From positions 1 to 20,712 of the forward strand of contig JAUVVS010000002.1 of the NCBI GenBank assembly GCA_030604545.1: DNA of 20,712 nt, read 5' to 3'. Below are positions 8,213-16,246 of the stretch, piece by piece. Source of the stretch: Deltaproteobacteria bacterium. GTDB taxonomy: Bacteria; Desulfobacterota; Desulfobacteria; Desulfobacterales; JAUVVS01. The notes beneath the pieces are model-generated. The model saw only the letters and a list, made by a program, of their open reading frames with translations, searched no databases and had not been told where the DNA came from. Position numbers and translations under genes: made by a program. Numbering within the stretch: the stretch's first letter is position 1; every line of letters begins with the position of its first letter.

Positions 8213-8937
8213 TTTTTTTCAATTACCACAAAGCTTCTAAGAGCAAAGATGAAACCAAACGGGCAAAATATCTTTTCAATGAAACTGATATATTTCACCA
8301 TACCGGCCGGCACAAAACTTTTTCGATCAAAACCGCCGCTTAATGGGTAGAGTATAAAGGTAAGCAGCTCTTTTTTTATCACTTTAAGGTTGGGGAATTC
8401 CTTGTGAAATCTCTTGATTTCCTTTGAAAACATTATAGTAGGAATCGCAGAGTTGCCGTCAAAGGCCGCCTTTTTGTTTTTTGATTCAATTTGTCTGTTC
8501 CAGACATCTACCTTAAAGTCCACATCCTCCTGGTGAAAGTAGTTGTAGATGATATAGGAAAAGGGAGATATATAAGGCTCCAGCATGATTAACCTGCCGT
8601 TATTCTGCAAAACTCTGTGGGCTTCACTCAAAAAAAGAACGGGATTTGCGAGATGGTGAAGAACATCGATAAAGATTATGTTGCCGAGGGAATTTTGCCT
8701 GAAAGGCAGCGAATGAGCGTCCAAATTCAGATCAATCCACTCGCAAAAAATATAATCGGAAGATATTACGTCAGGAAAAAATCCCTTAAAGTTCCCCCCC
8801 CCTGAACCTATTTCAAGGACAGGCCTATTATCCGCCATATTCTCTATAATCAACCTGTACCAGTCATGATAGATATCCCTCAGAACCTTTTTCTTTTGCC
8901 AGATATCACGATGTCTTTTCAGGATTTCGTATGACAT
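8203..8937 (-). CDS. Class I SAM-dependent methyltransferase (Methyltransf_11 type) with poly-G tract
   Basis: A 244-residue methyltransferase. VLEIGSGGGNFKG (40-52) is SAM motif I; LNLDAHSLPFRQNSLGNII (70-88) and DVLHHLANPVLFLSEAHRVL (91-110) are the downstream motifs of the UbiE/Methyltransf_11 group, followed by NNGRLIMLEP. The three glycines of motif I are written GGG GGG GGG, giving a 9-base G run. The ATG (8935-8937) directly abuts the TAA of the upstream methyltransferase with no spacer, and the 3' end overlaps the GT-C gene by 10 bases, so it belongs to the same transcript. It probably methylates a sugar or glycan end group; target unknown. A slip in the G run would cut the protein at about residue 46. 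Confidence 0.88.
   Translation of the reverse strand: MSYEILKRHRDIWQKKKVLRDIYHDWYRLIIENMADNRPVLEIGSGGGNFKGFFPDVISSDYIFCEWIDLNLDAHSLPFRQNSLGNIIFIDVLHHLANPVLFLSEAHRVLQNNGRLIMLEPYISPFSYIIYNYFHQEDVDFKVDVWNRQIESKNKKAAFDGNSAIPTIMFSKEIKRFHKEFPNLKVIKKELLTFILYPLSGGFDRKSFVPAGMVKYISFIEKIFCPFGFIFALRSFVVIEKKCM
8794..8802. repeat. Homopolymer tract, 9 C (plus) / 9 G (coding strand)
   Basis: Nine consecutive C on the plus strand, equal to nine G on the coding strand, placed in the SAM-binding glycine loop of the methyltransferase at 8203-8937. In the present state the gene is in frame. G/C runs of this length are known to slip in replication in phase-variable bacteria. Confidence 0.95.
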
Positions 8938-9672
8938 TTATCGTTCTTTTGATGCGTAAATCAAAAGTGATCCTGCAATTTGTCTGTCCAATGGAATTTT
9001 TTCAACAAAATTGCCAATATTACTGATGAACGGTATTAACATGCCTGGAGTAAAGGGATGTAAAAAGTCGAAAGGTCTTATTGAAACATTTTTAAACCCA
9101 AGATTCATAAGCTCCTTTTTCAATGCCCACCTTACAAACGCTGTTTCGTCAGGAGAATTATTCGTTATTTTTCTGATGAAAGTAATATTTCGCTCCATCC
9201 ATATCTGAGGATTAAACATATTAGGTTCAGTGAAAACTACCCCCCCCCCTTGCTTTAAAACTCTATATACTTCTTTAAGTGCCGGATTTAGATTGAGATG
9301 ATGTAAAATCGAGCTTCCAATAACTACGTCAAAACTTCCATCTTCAAAATCCAACTTTTCCACATTTTGTACATGAAAGCCGACAGTTACATTCGGGATG
9401 GTCTCTCTTGCAATTTCCAATAAATCCGGTGAGATATCAATAGCTGTAATATCTGCCCCTGTTTGAGCAATCCTTTTTGTAAACTCGCCAGTCCCGCATC
9501 CAATTTCCAAGATTTTCTTCCCGGCAGTAATATCACCATGTTGGATAAAATATGAAGCCCTTCTATCAGCCCTTGCCTTTCCGGCAGGCGTTCCCCAGCC
9601 CCAGATATTTACCGCATTGTCTGCTATTTTCTCGCCATGTTGAACTTCATTCTGGATTCTATCTATATTCAA
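8938..9672 (-). CDS. Class I SAM-dependent methyltransferase (UbiE-like) with poly-G tract
   Basis: A 244-residue methyltransferase. KILEIGCGTGEFTKRIA (53-69) is motif I, ITAIDISPDLLEIARE (75-90) motif II with the ribose-binding Asp, FDVVIGSSILHHLNLNPALK (114-133) and EVYRVLKQGGGVVFTEPN (134-151) complete the Methyltransf_11 pattern. The start is TTG (9670-9672), supported by a strong AGGAGG five bases upstream; that ribosome binding site overlaps the TAG of the preceding fusion gene, implying tight coupling. KQGGGV is encoded with a 10-base G run. The stop abuts the next gene's ATG. Likely methylates a glycan residue; a lipid or quinone target cannot be excluded from sequence alone. Confidence 0.88.
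   Translation of the reverse strand: MNIDRIQNEVQHGEKIADNAVNIWGWGTPAGKARADRRASYFIQHGDITAGKKILEIGCGTGEFTKRIAQTGADITAIDISPDLLEIARETIPNVTVGFHVQNVEKLDFEDGSFDVVIGSSILHHLNLNPALKEVYRVLKQGGGVVFTEPNMFNPQIWMERNITFIRKITNNSPDETAFVRWALKKELMNLGFKNVSIRPFDFLHPFTPGMLIPFISNIGNFVEKIPLDRQIAGSLLIYASKER
9240..9249. repeat. Homopolymer tract, 10 C (plus) / 10 G (coding strand)
   Basis: Ten consecutive C on the plus strand, equal to ten G on the coding strand (three GGG codons plus the G of GTA), at residues 142-145 of the methyltransferase at 8938-9672. The gene reads in frame with ten bases; gain or loss of one would remove the last 100 residues. Confidence 0.95.
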
Positions 9673-9677
9673 AAGAT

Positions 9678-9683
9678 CCTCCT
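9678..9683 (-). promoter_or_regulatory. Strong ribosome binding site deciding a TTG start
   Basis: AGGAGG on the minus strand, five bases before TTG 9670-9672 and overlapping the TAG stop (9682-9684) of the upstream gene. It is the best Shine-Dalgarno sequence in the window and fixes the non-ATG start of the methyltransferase. Confidence 0.85.
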
Positions 9684-11091
9684 ATATAAATTTTATCTTA
9701 CCTAAGGCAAAAAAAACCATTTTAAACAGGATCAGACCATGCCGGAAGCGGCTTATCTGCGTTGTTCCATAAGTCCGATCGCGATATTTAATGGGGATTT
9801 CCACAATCTTCAGATTTAGCTTTGACGCTCCGAACAAGAGATCGAAATCTCCGAAAGGGTCAAAGTCTCCGAAATATTTTCTGCCTTCGGCTATTTTAAG
9901 ATAATCTTTCTTCCAGAGGACTTTTGTGCCACAGAGGGTATCCCTTATGCGCTGCTCAAGGATATACGTAAATGCCCTGCTGAAGAACTTATTGCCCAGG
10001 AGGTTCAAGAACCGCATGGCCTGTCCTTCCATCTGGTAAACCAGCCGCGTGCCATTTATAAACTCTCCCTTTCCTGAAGCAATGGCATCAAAAAACTTTG
10101 GCAGGTCTTCCGGTGGAACTGTGAGGTCCGCATCCAGAATCATCAGAACATCATTTTTGGCGTAAGCGAACCCCTTTTTTACCGCATCGTACTTCCCTTT
10201 ACCGTCCTGTACCAGGACAGTAATATCTCTTTGCGGATATTTGTTCTTTACCCTCTCACACTCTTCCAATGTACCATCTTTGGAATGTCCCTCGACAAAT
10301 ATAATTTCCGTGCTTTTACCCATATCGGGCGTTCGCAACACCGCCTGTTCTATATTGCCCTTTTCATTGCGGCAGGGAACTATAACCGAACAGGTCGCTT
10401 CTTCCGGCGATTTCCTTCCACCCCTGGGGCGCGCAATTAAAATTTCGTTTAGGGAAAGCTTCCAGAAAAAGGGCATGTTCGCCAGGAACCTGTTAAGAAA
10501 CGTTGAAACAAGAGGGATATAGACAGGCAATAAAAACCGGTATCCTTTCTTTATTACCTCAAAATCATTTAAGTAAAGCAGGTTTGAGATATCATCAAGG
10601 GGCAGCCAGTGCTGCAACGGTTGCTTCATCCTGAGACCCACGGCCTCGGCAAATTTCAGAACAGGCTCCCAAAGATAATTGTAATATACAATAATCACCC
10701 GAGTCTCAGGTTTGCAGACCTTGCGCAGTTCCCTTAACGCCAATTGTATATCATCGACATGTCCTATTGTTTCAACAAGCACCACATAGTCAAACTTCTC
10801 TTCTATTTTAAGATTTTCAAGGTCACCTGTCTCAAATTGAAGATGGGGAAACTTTTCTCTTGCCGCCTCAACCATCTTTGGACTTATATCAATGCCAACC
10901 CCTCTTTCGGGATTCAGCGCTGCAAGCAGGTCTCCGGTACCGCAGCCAATTTCGATAACTGACGAGTTGGAAGGGATCAGATATTGCAGATATTTCTCAA
11001 GCTGTCTGTGATAGTAAGCTCCCCTTTTCCTCCACTTTTCTCTCTCCATAGCAACAGAATCGAAATATTTTATTCTTTCCGTTTTGGTCAA
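9682..11091 (-). CDS. Bifunctional SAM-dependent methyltransferase / GT2 glycosyltransferase
   Basis: A 469-residue fusion. Residues 1-225 are a class I methyltransferase: SVIEIGCGTGDLLAALNPER (44-63) is motif I, GVGIDISPKMVEAARE (64-79) motif II, FDYVVLVETIGHVDD (100-114) motif IV. Residues 232-469 are a GT-A fold family 2 glycosyltransferase of the DPM1-like group: CSVIVPCRNEKGNIEQAV (234-251), EGHSKDGT (267-274), and the catalytic DAD (320-322) in VLMILDADLTVPPEDL; TLCGTKVLWKK (385-395) and FGDFDLLF are also typical. Proteins with this order exist, so it is a natural fusion, not an assembly error. The DPM1-like half may make a polyprenyl-phosphate sugar, perhaps the donor for the GT-C enzyme nearby (inference). 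The start codon is TTG (11089-11091) without a good ribosome binding site. Confidence 0.88.
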   Translation of the reverse strand: MTKTERIKYFDSVAMEREKWRKRGAYYHRQLEKYLQYLIPSNSSVIEIGCGTGDLLAALNPERGVGIDISPKMVEAAREKFPHLQFETGDLENLKIEEKFDYVVLVETIGHVDDIQLALRELRKVCKPETRVIIVYYNYLWEPVLKFAEAVGLRMKQPLQHWLPLDDISNLLYLNDFEVIKKGYRFLLPVYIPLVSTFLNRFLANMPFFWKLSLNEILIARPRGGRKSPEEATCSVIVPCRNEKGNIEQAVLRTPDMGKSTEIIFVEGHSKDGTLEECERVKNKYPQRDITVLVQDGKGKYDAVKKGFAYAKNDVLMILDADLTVPPEDLPKFFDAIASGKGEFINGTRLVYQMEGQAMRFLNLLGNKFFSRAFTYILEQRIRDTLCGTKVLWKKDYLKIAEGRKYFGDFDPFGDFDLLFGASKLNLKIVEIPIKYRDRTYGTTQISRFRHGLILFKMVFFALGKIKFI

Positions 11092-11167
11092 TTGCTCAGA
11101 TTCCTCGAATTGTCATCAATTTGAGCCTCTTCAAATTTACATGTCTTTTCCACCGCAAGATCCGGAT

Positions 11168-12511
11168 CTATAAGTCACTCACAACAAAACGTCTCTTCCC
11201 TGACTTCGTCAACGGAATATGATCTACATACTTGATATGAACTTCGAGATCAGGAGCTTTCTCTGCGATCTTTCTACGAAGCAATTGTTCGCTTTCATGT
11301 GAAAGTTGTCCTGACGGCATTTTAAGCAGGATTTCAACCCCGGCTATATTGTCCTGTCGCACTTGAAGCGCCACAATATCTTGTGAGATATGCCTCAACA
11401 ATAATGTCCAGAACGTTCCTGAAAGATACCTGCCTGACTTTGTCTTAATAAGATCAAAGGAGCGGCCTTCAACCCTGTCCAGAAGAGGAAGGCCTCTGCC
11501 GCAGGGACAGTCACGTTCGCCCCATGCCGCCATGTCGCCGATACGATACCGGATGAATGGCATAGCATAATTGTCCAGATCCGTAATAACAAGTTCGCCA
11601 AGCTTGCCGGGTGGACAGGGTTCGCCATCTTCATCAATAATTTCCACATAGACCCGCTCAACATTGACATGCAAACCGTTGTGCTCATCGCATTCCTGGG
11701 CCACATCGGCAAACTCCCTGCATCCATAACGATTGAAGACAGGCACATCAAACGCCTTTTTAATTATCTCCCGCTGATGTTCAAACAACTGTTCCGCAGA
11801 ACAGATTACCGCCTTAAGCGAAGGTATCCGCAGATCCTGATCAATGCAGTATTCGGCAAAATGTTCCATCGGGCTGGGATAACTGACAAACAACTTCGGG
11901 CGAAAGGCTTGCAGTCGCTTTATATAATTAGCCATCATGGCTTCGGAAAGATCATAAAACGAGAGGAAAAGCACGGGCCTCGCCCCGAGTTTAAGCCGGT
12001 CGCTAACAGTTTTTTGGGGCGGTTCATCAAACCGCGCATCCCAGAGTAACACTTGACGATCAAAAGGACTTATACCGCACCACCCAAAGTTGCGAAAAGT
12101 CGACGTTCTCCTGTATGCGCCATTTGTCTCGTCAACAAGGAAAAACAGACTTTCGCCGGTCGAACCGCTGGTTGAGCTTTCATTTGTTTGATATTGACTG
12201 ATATTATCAACACACAGGTCTCGATAATTTACCCGGATGATGCTTTTATCCAGAAGCGGTAACCGTTTTAAACATCCAGGGTTTTCTAACTCAGACTCCA
12301 GAATCCACGCTTCTTGGAATATTTTTCGATAATAGGGCACATTATTGTACGCATGGCGAAGAAGTTTTGCCAATTTTTCATGCTGATATTCTTCAAGTTG
12401 ATCAGCATCCCACCACTGTGATTCTTCCAAGAAGCGCCAAGCACGACCTGTGCCATCACGGCGAAAGAGATCATGATATGTAGAAAATGCACATTTTCTT
12501 AATATTTTCAT
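11168..12511 (-). CDS. PaaK/CapK-family adenylate-forming enzyme
   Basis: A 447-residue member of the phenylacetate-CoA ligase-like branch of adenylate-forming enzymes, often called CapK in capsule clusters. SSTSGSTGESLFFLVD (112-127) is the phosphate-binding loop; ICSAEQLFEHQREIIKKAF (236-254) and FNRYGCREFADVA (259-271) hold the adenine-binding YGxxE; MPFIRYRIGDMA (317-328) is the conserved core; RDCPCGRGLP (333-342) is the Cys-containing segment usual in this branch; LTKSGKRRFV (434-443) provides the C-terminal lysine. These enzymes activate a carboxylic acid as an acyl-adenylate. In polysaccharide loci the acid and acceptor are generally unknown; attaching an acyl group to a sugar amine or hydroxyl is inference. 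It lies 76 bases before the next gene and 77 after the deacetylase. Confidence 0.9.
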   Translation of the reverse strand: MKILRKCAFSTYHDLFRRDGTGRAWRFLEESQWWDADQLEEYQHEKLAKLLRHAYNNVPYYRKIFQEAWILESELENPGCLKRLPLLDKSIIRVNYRDLCVDNISQYQTNESSTSGSTGESLFFLVDETNGAYRRTSTFRNFGWCGISPFDRQVLLWDARFDEPPQKTVSDRLKLGARPVLFLSFYDLSEAMMANYIKRLQAFRPKLFVSYPSPMEHFAEYCIDQDLRIPSLKAVICSAEQLFEHQREIIKKAFDVPVFNRYGCREFADVAQECDEHNGLHVNVERVYVEIIDEDGEPCPPGKLGELVITDLDNYAMPFIRYRIGDMAAWGERDCPCGRGLPLLDRVEGRSFDLIKTKSGRYLSGTFWTLLLRHISQDIVALQVRQDNIAGVEILLKMPSGQLSHESEQLLRRKIAEKAPDLEVHIKYVDHIPLTKSGKRRFVVSDL

Positions 12512-12588
12512 CTCATATCACCGCCACATAACACCATACAGTACCTGTCTTCTGGAGAAATATATCTACAACCTATTGGTGTCATATA

Positions 12589-13773
12589 CTAACGGAAGCC
12601 TAAAGCATGTTTGAACAAATAATATAACTTTTTCAACCGCATTAAAAACAATGAGCCACCTTTGCCCTGAAAATATCCAATAGAATTCAAAAAGAATTTT
12701 GCATCCGTATCGCTAATAACCTTTCCTTTCCATTTAAACAGGTTCGCGCAACCCATTCTTTCAATCCAGAACAGCTTATCAGATTTCCGTACATTTTGAA
12801 TTTTCGATGGAACTGTCGCCCCCAGATATCCTGTTTCACTTGCATTTTCCACTGCACATTCAGTCAATGCGCCACCCGGCCAGCATAAATAATCAATCTT
12901 TTTATTCAGCTTGCTTTCCAAAATTACCTTGCTTTGCTTCAGCTCAAAGATAGTTCTCTGTTCAAATTCCTCATTCGTTTCATATCTGTCATGTAATGTA
13001 TGATTATTTTTATATTCATTGCATTTTTGGAAAAGAACATCTCGCCAGTTCTCACTGCGAAAAAAATCTTCACGTCCATTCCTTTTAACAACGTTAGCAA
13101 CACTATCTGACAGCCCGTGATCCGGAAAATATCTTTTTACACCAAGTGCTCTCCCGTTTTCATATATGGGAGTACCATAGGGAACATACGTTTCCTGATT
13201 TTCTGTAAGATAGGCATACTTCTTATCCGGTCTGGCATTCCAGAAAAGCCACGGGTATTTATTCTGCGAACCGGGGTGGTGAAAATCAACAATCCGATCA
13301 CCGCAAAAATACCATGTATGCGTCATTGTATGAGATTGGATGTCTATTATTCCGCTGTCATTCATCTTTTTCAGCTCCGGCCAGGACAGAAATCCAGGTA
13401 CCGTCAGATCAGAAAAAGCACATCTTCCTTCCCATACGTCTTTTAGATTCGGCCGGACTCCATCAGCCGGATCGATAAATTCAGGATTCACAAAAATGGT
13501 GGCCTTAAACCCATATTTTTCAAGCAAAGGGTAAACATATATCCAATTATCCAGATACCCGTCATCAAAGGTAAGAACAATAAGATTGTCATCTTTGTAT
13601 TCACCCTGTTTTTTAAACGTGACATAGTCGGAGAGATGAATCGATCGAAATTTTCTTTTTTTCAATACCTTCAGGTGAGATTCGAAAAGTTCGACGGATA
13701 TGCTGATATGCGACCACAGCCAGTCTGAATCATTCATGCCAACACTGTGATACATGATTACGGGAATTCTCAT
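12589..13773 (-). CDS. Polysaccharide deacetylase-like protein (NodB/CE4 domain with large insertion)
   Basis: A 394-residue protein with the NodB-type fold. IPVIMYHSVG (3-12) is the standard opening; IVLTFDDGYLDNW (65-77) holds the catalytic DD pair; IDIQSHTMTHTW (143-154) holds the metal-binding HxxxH; DYLCWPGGALTE (294-305) corresponds to motif 3. About 110 residues (155-265) separate motif 2 from the later segment, longer than in minimal members, with PYGTPIYENGRALGV (198-212) within. No signal peptide is seen, so it probably acts in the cytoplasm on a lipid-linked precursor, removing an N-acetyl group from a hexosamine. It ends 77 bases before the PaaK-like gene and begins 21 bases after the GT4 stop. 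Family certain; substrate inferred. Confidence 0.88.
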   Translation of the reverse strand: MRIPVIMYHSVGMNDSDWLWSHISISVELFESHLKVLKKRKFRSIHLSDYVTFKKQGEYKDDNLIVLTFDDGYLDNWIYVYPLLEKYGFKATIFVNPEFIDPADGVRPNLKDVWEGRCAFSDLTVPGFLSWPELKKMNDSGIIDIQSHTMTHTWYFCGDRIVDFHHPGSQNKYPWLFWNARPDKKYAYLTENQETYVPYGTPIYENGRALGVKRYFPDHGLSDSVANVVKRNGREDFFRSENWRDVLFQKCNEYKNNHTLHDRYETNEEFEQRTIFELKQSKVILESKLNKKIDYLCWPGGALTECAVENASETGYLGATVPSKIQNVRKSDKLFWIERMGCANLFKWKGKVISDTDAKFFLNSIGYFQGKGGSLFLMRLKKLYYLFKHALGFR

Positions 13774-13794
13774 TTGTTTTTGTCCGTGAGATTT

Positions 13795-14922
13795 TCAGGA
13801 AGTAAACTGTTTGTAGATTTTTTCTATTCGCTGTGTTGTTTTTTCTATGGTGTAGTTTTCTTTAATAGTCATGTAGGCATTCTTTGAGATATACCGTCTA
13901 TCTTCTTCATTTCTGAGCAATTCCATTATCTTATCTGCCAATCTATCCGCGCTTCCGGGAGGAACCAGATACCCGTTCCATCCATCATTAATCACCTCTG
14001 GTATGCCGCCAACAGCCGTAGCTATCACAGGCACCCCCGCCGCCATGGCTTCGAGAAGGGCAACAGGAAGACCTTCACGATCCGAAGACAGGACAAATGT
14101 ATCAAAGACACTCAACAGCTCCGGGATATCCGATCTGGCGCCAAGGAAACGTACATGATTTTCCATATCTTTTTTCACCGCATATCGCTCAAGATCGGCT
14201 TTCAGTTCACCATCACCGACAAACAATAAAATACTGTTTTGAATTTCTTTATGGACTATTTCAAACGCGTCAATGAGCACATTATAGGCTTTGGCTGGTG
14301 TCAAACGTCCAACAGTACCGATGATAAAGTCTTTAGGATTTACTCTTAATTCATTCCTGATATGTTCCCCGGAAAACGACCCGTTAAATTTTCCCACATC
14401 CACGCCATTGGGAATCGTTACTATTTTTTGCGGTGGTGTGTGCTCATTTTCGATTCTCAAACGTCGGATATCCTCAGAAACGGCAATCCGAATGTCGGTA
14501 AACCTGTTGACAAATCTTTCAAACCAAATCTGGTATTTTCTCTTCCAGAGGGTTTTCCCGTGTTCATGGGTTATAATGACCGGCACTCTCGCTATTAGCG
14601 CTGCAATACGTCCCCAAAATCCGGAATCGTATCCATGGGTATGAAGAATGTCTATCTGTTCTCTTTTAAGGATGCAAATAAGTTTCGCAAGACTCCACGG
14701 CCAATGGCGCAGTCTGAATCCGAGAAAAGCAAATTTTGTCTTATCGGCATCAACGAAAGCCAGCAGTGGCCCAACATGACGACTCATGCAGCATAGTGTC
14801 ACACTGAATTTGCTTCGGTCGATCGTATTGGCCAGATCAACAACCTGCTTTTCCATCCCCCCAAGCTGGAGAGAGCCGACGAGGTAGAGTATGCTTTTTT
14901 GTGATTTGTGTTTCTTCTTCAT
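13795..14922 (-). CDS. GT4 family glycosyltransferase
   Basis: A 375-residue GT-B glycosyltransferase with a complete set of motifs. YLVGSLQLGGMEKQVVDLA (13-31) is the GGxE-type N-terminal loop; DILHTHGYDSGFWGRIAALI (91-110) the second; TIPNGVDVGKF (169-179) the linker; IIGTVGRLTPAKAYNVLIDA (200-219) the start of the donor domain; EGLPVALLEAMAAGVPVIAT (283-302) contains an intact EX7E (E283, E291); GGIPEVI follows. It resembles exopolysaccharide GT4 enzymes of the WcaL/EpsD type in general, but the exact sugar cannot be named. Its first 86 bases overlap the 3' end of the ligase-like gene in another frame. Expected to act in the cytoplasm at the inner membrane. Confidence 0.93.
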   Translation of the reverse strand: MKKKHKSQKSILYLVGSLQLGGMEKQVVDLANTIDRSKFSVTLCCMSRHVGPLLAFVDADKTKFAFLGFRLRHWPWSLAKLICILKREQIDILHTHGYDSGFWGRIAALIARVPVIITHEHGKTLWKRKYQIWFERFVNRFTDIRIAVSEDIRRLRIENEHTPPQKIVTIPNGVDVGKFNGSFSGEHIRNELRVNPKDFIIGTVGRLTPAKAYNVLIDAFEIVHKEIQNSILLFVGDGELKADLERYAVKKDMENHVRFLGARSDIPELLSVFDTFVLSSDREGLPVALLEAMAAGVPVIATAVGGIPEVINDGWNGYLVPPGSADRLADKIMELLRNEEDRRYISKNAYMTIKENYTIEKTTQRIEKIYKQFTS

Positions 14923-16237
14923 TTGATATTCCGGAAAAGGCCAGCGTGATAATCAAAATATAATAAAATTCCACTGGATTGTTGTTGCCTGCGAAAGGCA
15001 CCAAAAAACCAATCATAGGATATATAATATTAAACTGTGCCACCTTTCGGTAGCGGTAAGTTTTATAGATAAGATAGCAAAACACCGCGAAAAACGGAAT
15101 CCCGCCATTATAAATTATTTCCAAGTACGTATTATGCGTATTAACAGGCAGTGGCGCCGTGGTGCCATAAAACAAATATTCTGGATGAGATATCAATTCA
15201 GCTATATACAGCTTTAAAAGCATTATTCGTGATTCCTGCAACTGTCCAACAACACTATCAGGATTCATCCTGTAAAGAAAAACCTCGCCATACATATGCA
15301 CGAATATAGCAAAAATCATAATCATGCCAACTAACAGAACAATATACCTGTTTTTCTCAAAAAACATGAAGGCGACAAAGATACAAACAACCCCGGCCAT
15401 ACCGTTTCTGCTTGGATTAAGGATAAAAGTGCCAAGGATTAATGCACATAATATAAAATAAACCAATTTGTTCTTCGCGTTGTCGGTTTCATGAAACATA
15501 CTGATAAAATACCCGAACATTGTAGCCATTAACGCGGAAAATATCGTAGTATGACCATTGTACATTCCAGCATATCTGATTACGCGAACAGGACTCACAC
15601 TAGAATGCGAAATTTCTACATGTGGGATCAACCCCAAACTTGCAAAATATTCACTAAAATATACCGAAATTACGAGGAGAAGCGTGCCCATTACCAGGCC
15701 ATACTTAATAGCATTTCTTACGCGCGGCACATCCGATTTTGAGATAACAAGAAAAACTGCGATACAGCTAACAACCCATACAATAAGCTGAACGAAATAC
15801 TGCCCATCTAAAACTTCATAACCAAAATTAATTCCCTTTAGATGTCGATATTGTTGGTAAATAAGATACCAGAATATAAACAAAAACAGAGCAATCCGCT
15901 TTTCTTTGCTTATTCTTTCAAATGTAAAACCGTAATTTACGAAATAAGAAGCTATCAACCCAACGGTCAGGAATTTATTTAAATCCATGAAACCGATTTC
16001 AAAAGGAACGATTTTCTGAAATGTAGGGAAAATAACAATAAATAATATTACAGTGACTTCCCAATTTAAAAGAGCACACCACGAATAAACTAAAACACCG
16101 GCCAGCAGGAATATTCTTATCGTATTGTCTGCTGCAATGGCATCACCGGCCTTGTAGCCTATAAAAACTATGGCAAATATAGTTGCGAGTTGCCCCAGAC
16201 CTGGCATGCTGAAACGTTTTAAGTTGTCAGTTAACAT
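14837..16237 (-). CDS. O-antigen ligase/polymerase-like membrane protein (Wzy/WaaL type)
   Basis: A 466-residue polytopic protein with about 11 hydrophobic segments and the PF04932-type signature: PSRNGMAGVVCIFVAF (275-290) and, in the large periplasmic loop and following helix, PLPVNTHNTYLEIIYNGGIP (362-381). These proteins either polymerise repeat units (Wzy) or transfer glycan to lipid A core (WaaL) in the periplasm; sequence alone does not tell which. With Wzx in the same cluster a Wzy role is the simpler reading. A GAGG at 16245-16248 lies seven bases before the ATG. The last 28 residues (NEEETQITKKHTLPRRLSPA onward) lie in the 86-base overlap with the GT4 gene and look like an out-of-frame extension, perhaps due to loss of an earlier stop. 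Confidence 0.85.
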   Translation of the reverse strand: MLTDNLKRFSMPGLGQLATIFAIVFIGYKAGDAIAADNTIRIFLLAGVLVYSWCALLNWEVTVILFIVIFPTFQKIVPFEIGFMDLNKFLTVGLIASYFVNYGFTFERISKEKRIALFLFIFWYLIYQQYRHLKGINFGYEVLDGQYFVQLIVWVVSCIAVFLVISKSDVPRVRNAIKYGLVMGTLLLVISVYFSEYFASLGLIPHVEISHSSVSPVRVIRYAGMYNGHTTIFSALMATMFGYFISMFHETDNAKNKLVYFILCALILGTFILNPSRNGMAGVVCIFVAFMFFEKNRYIVLLVGMIMIFAIFVHMYGEVFLYRMNPDSVVGQLQESRIMLLKLYIAELISHPEYLFYGTTAPLPVNTHNTYLEIIYNGGIPFFAVFCYLIYKTYRYRKVAQFNIIYPMIGFLVPFAGNNNPVEFYYILIITLAFSGISNEEETQITKKHTLPRRLSPAWGDGKAGC

Positions 16238-16246
16238 CTGTTTTCC

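Noticed and set aside
7860..8222. Leftward 120-codon frame over the start of the GT-C gene
   Set aside because: It is the shifted frame of a hydrophobic protein; the GT-C frame carries the family motif and the better start context.
11669..12049. Rightward open frame of 126 codons inside the PaaK-like gene
   Set aside because: Fully antisense to strongly conserved adenylate-forming motifs; no independent support.
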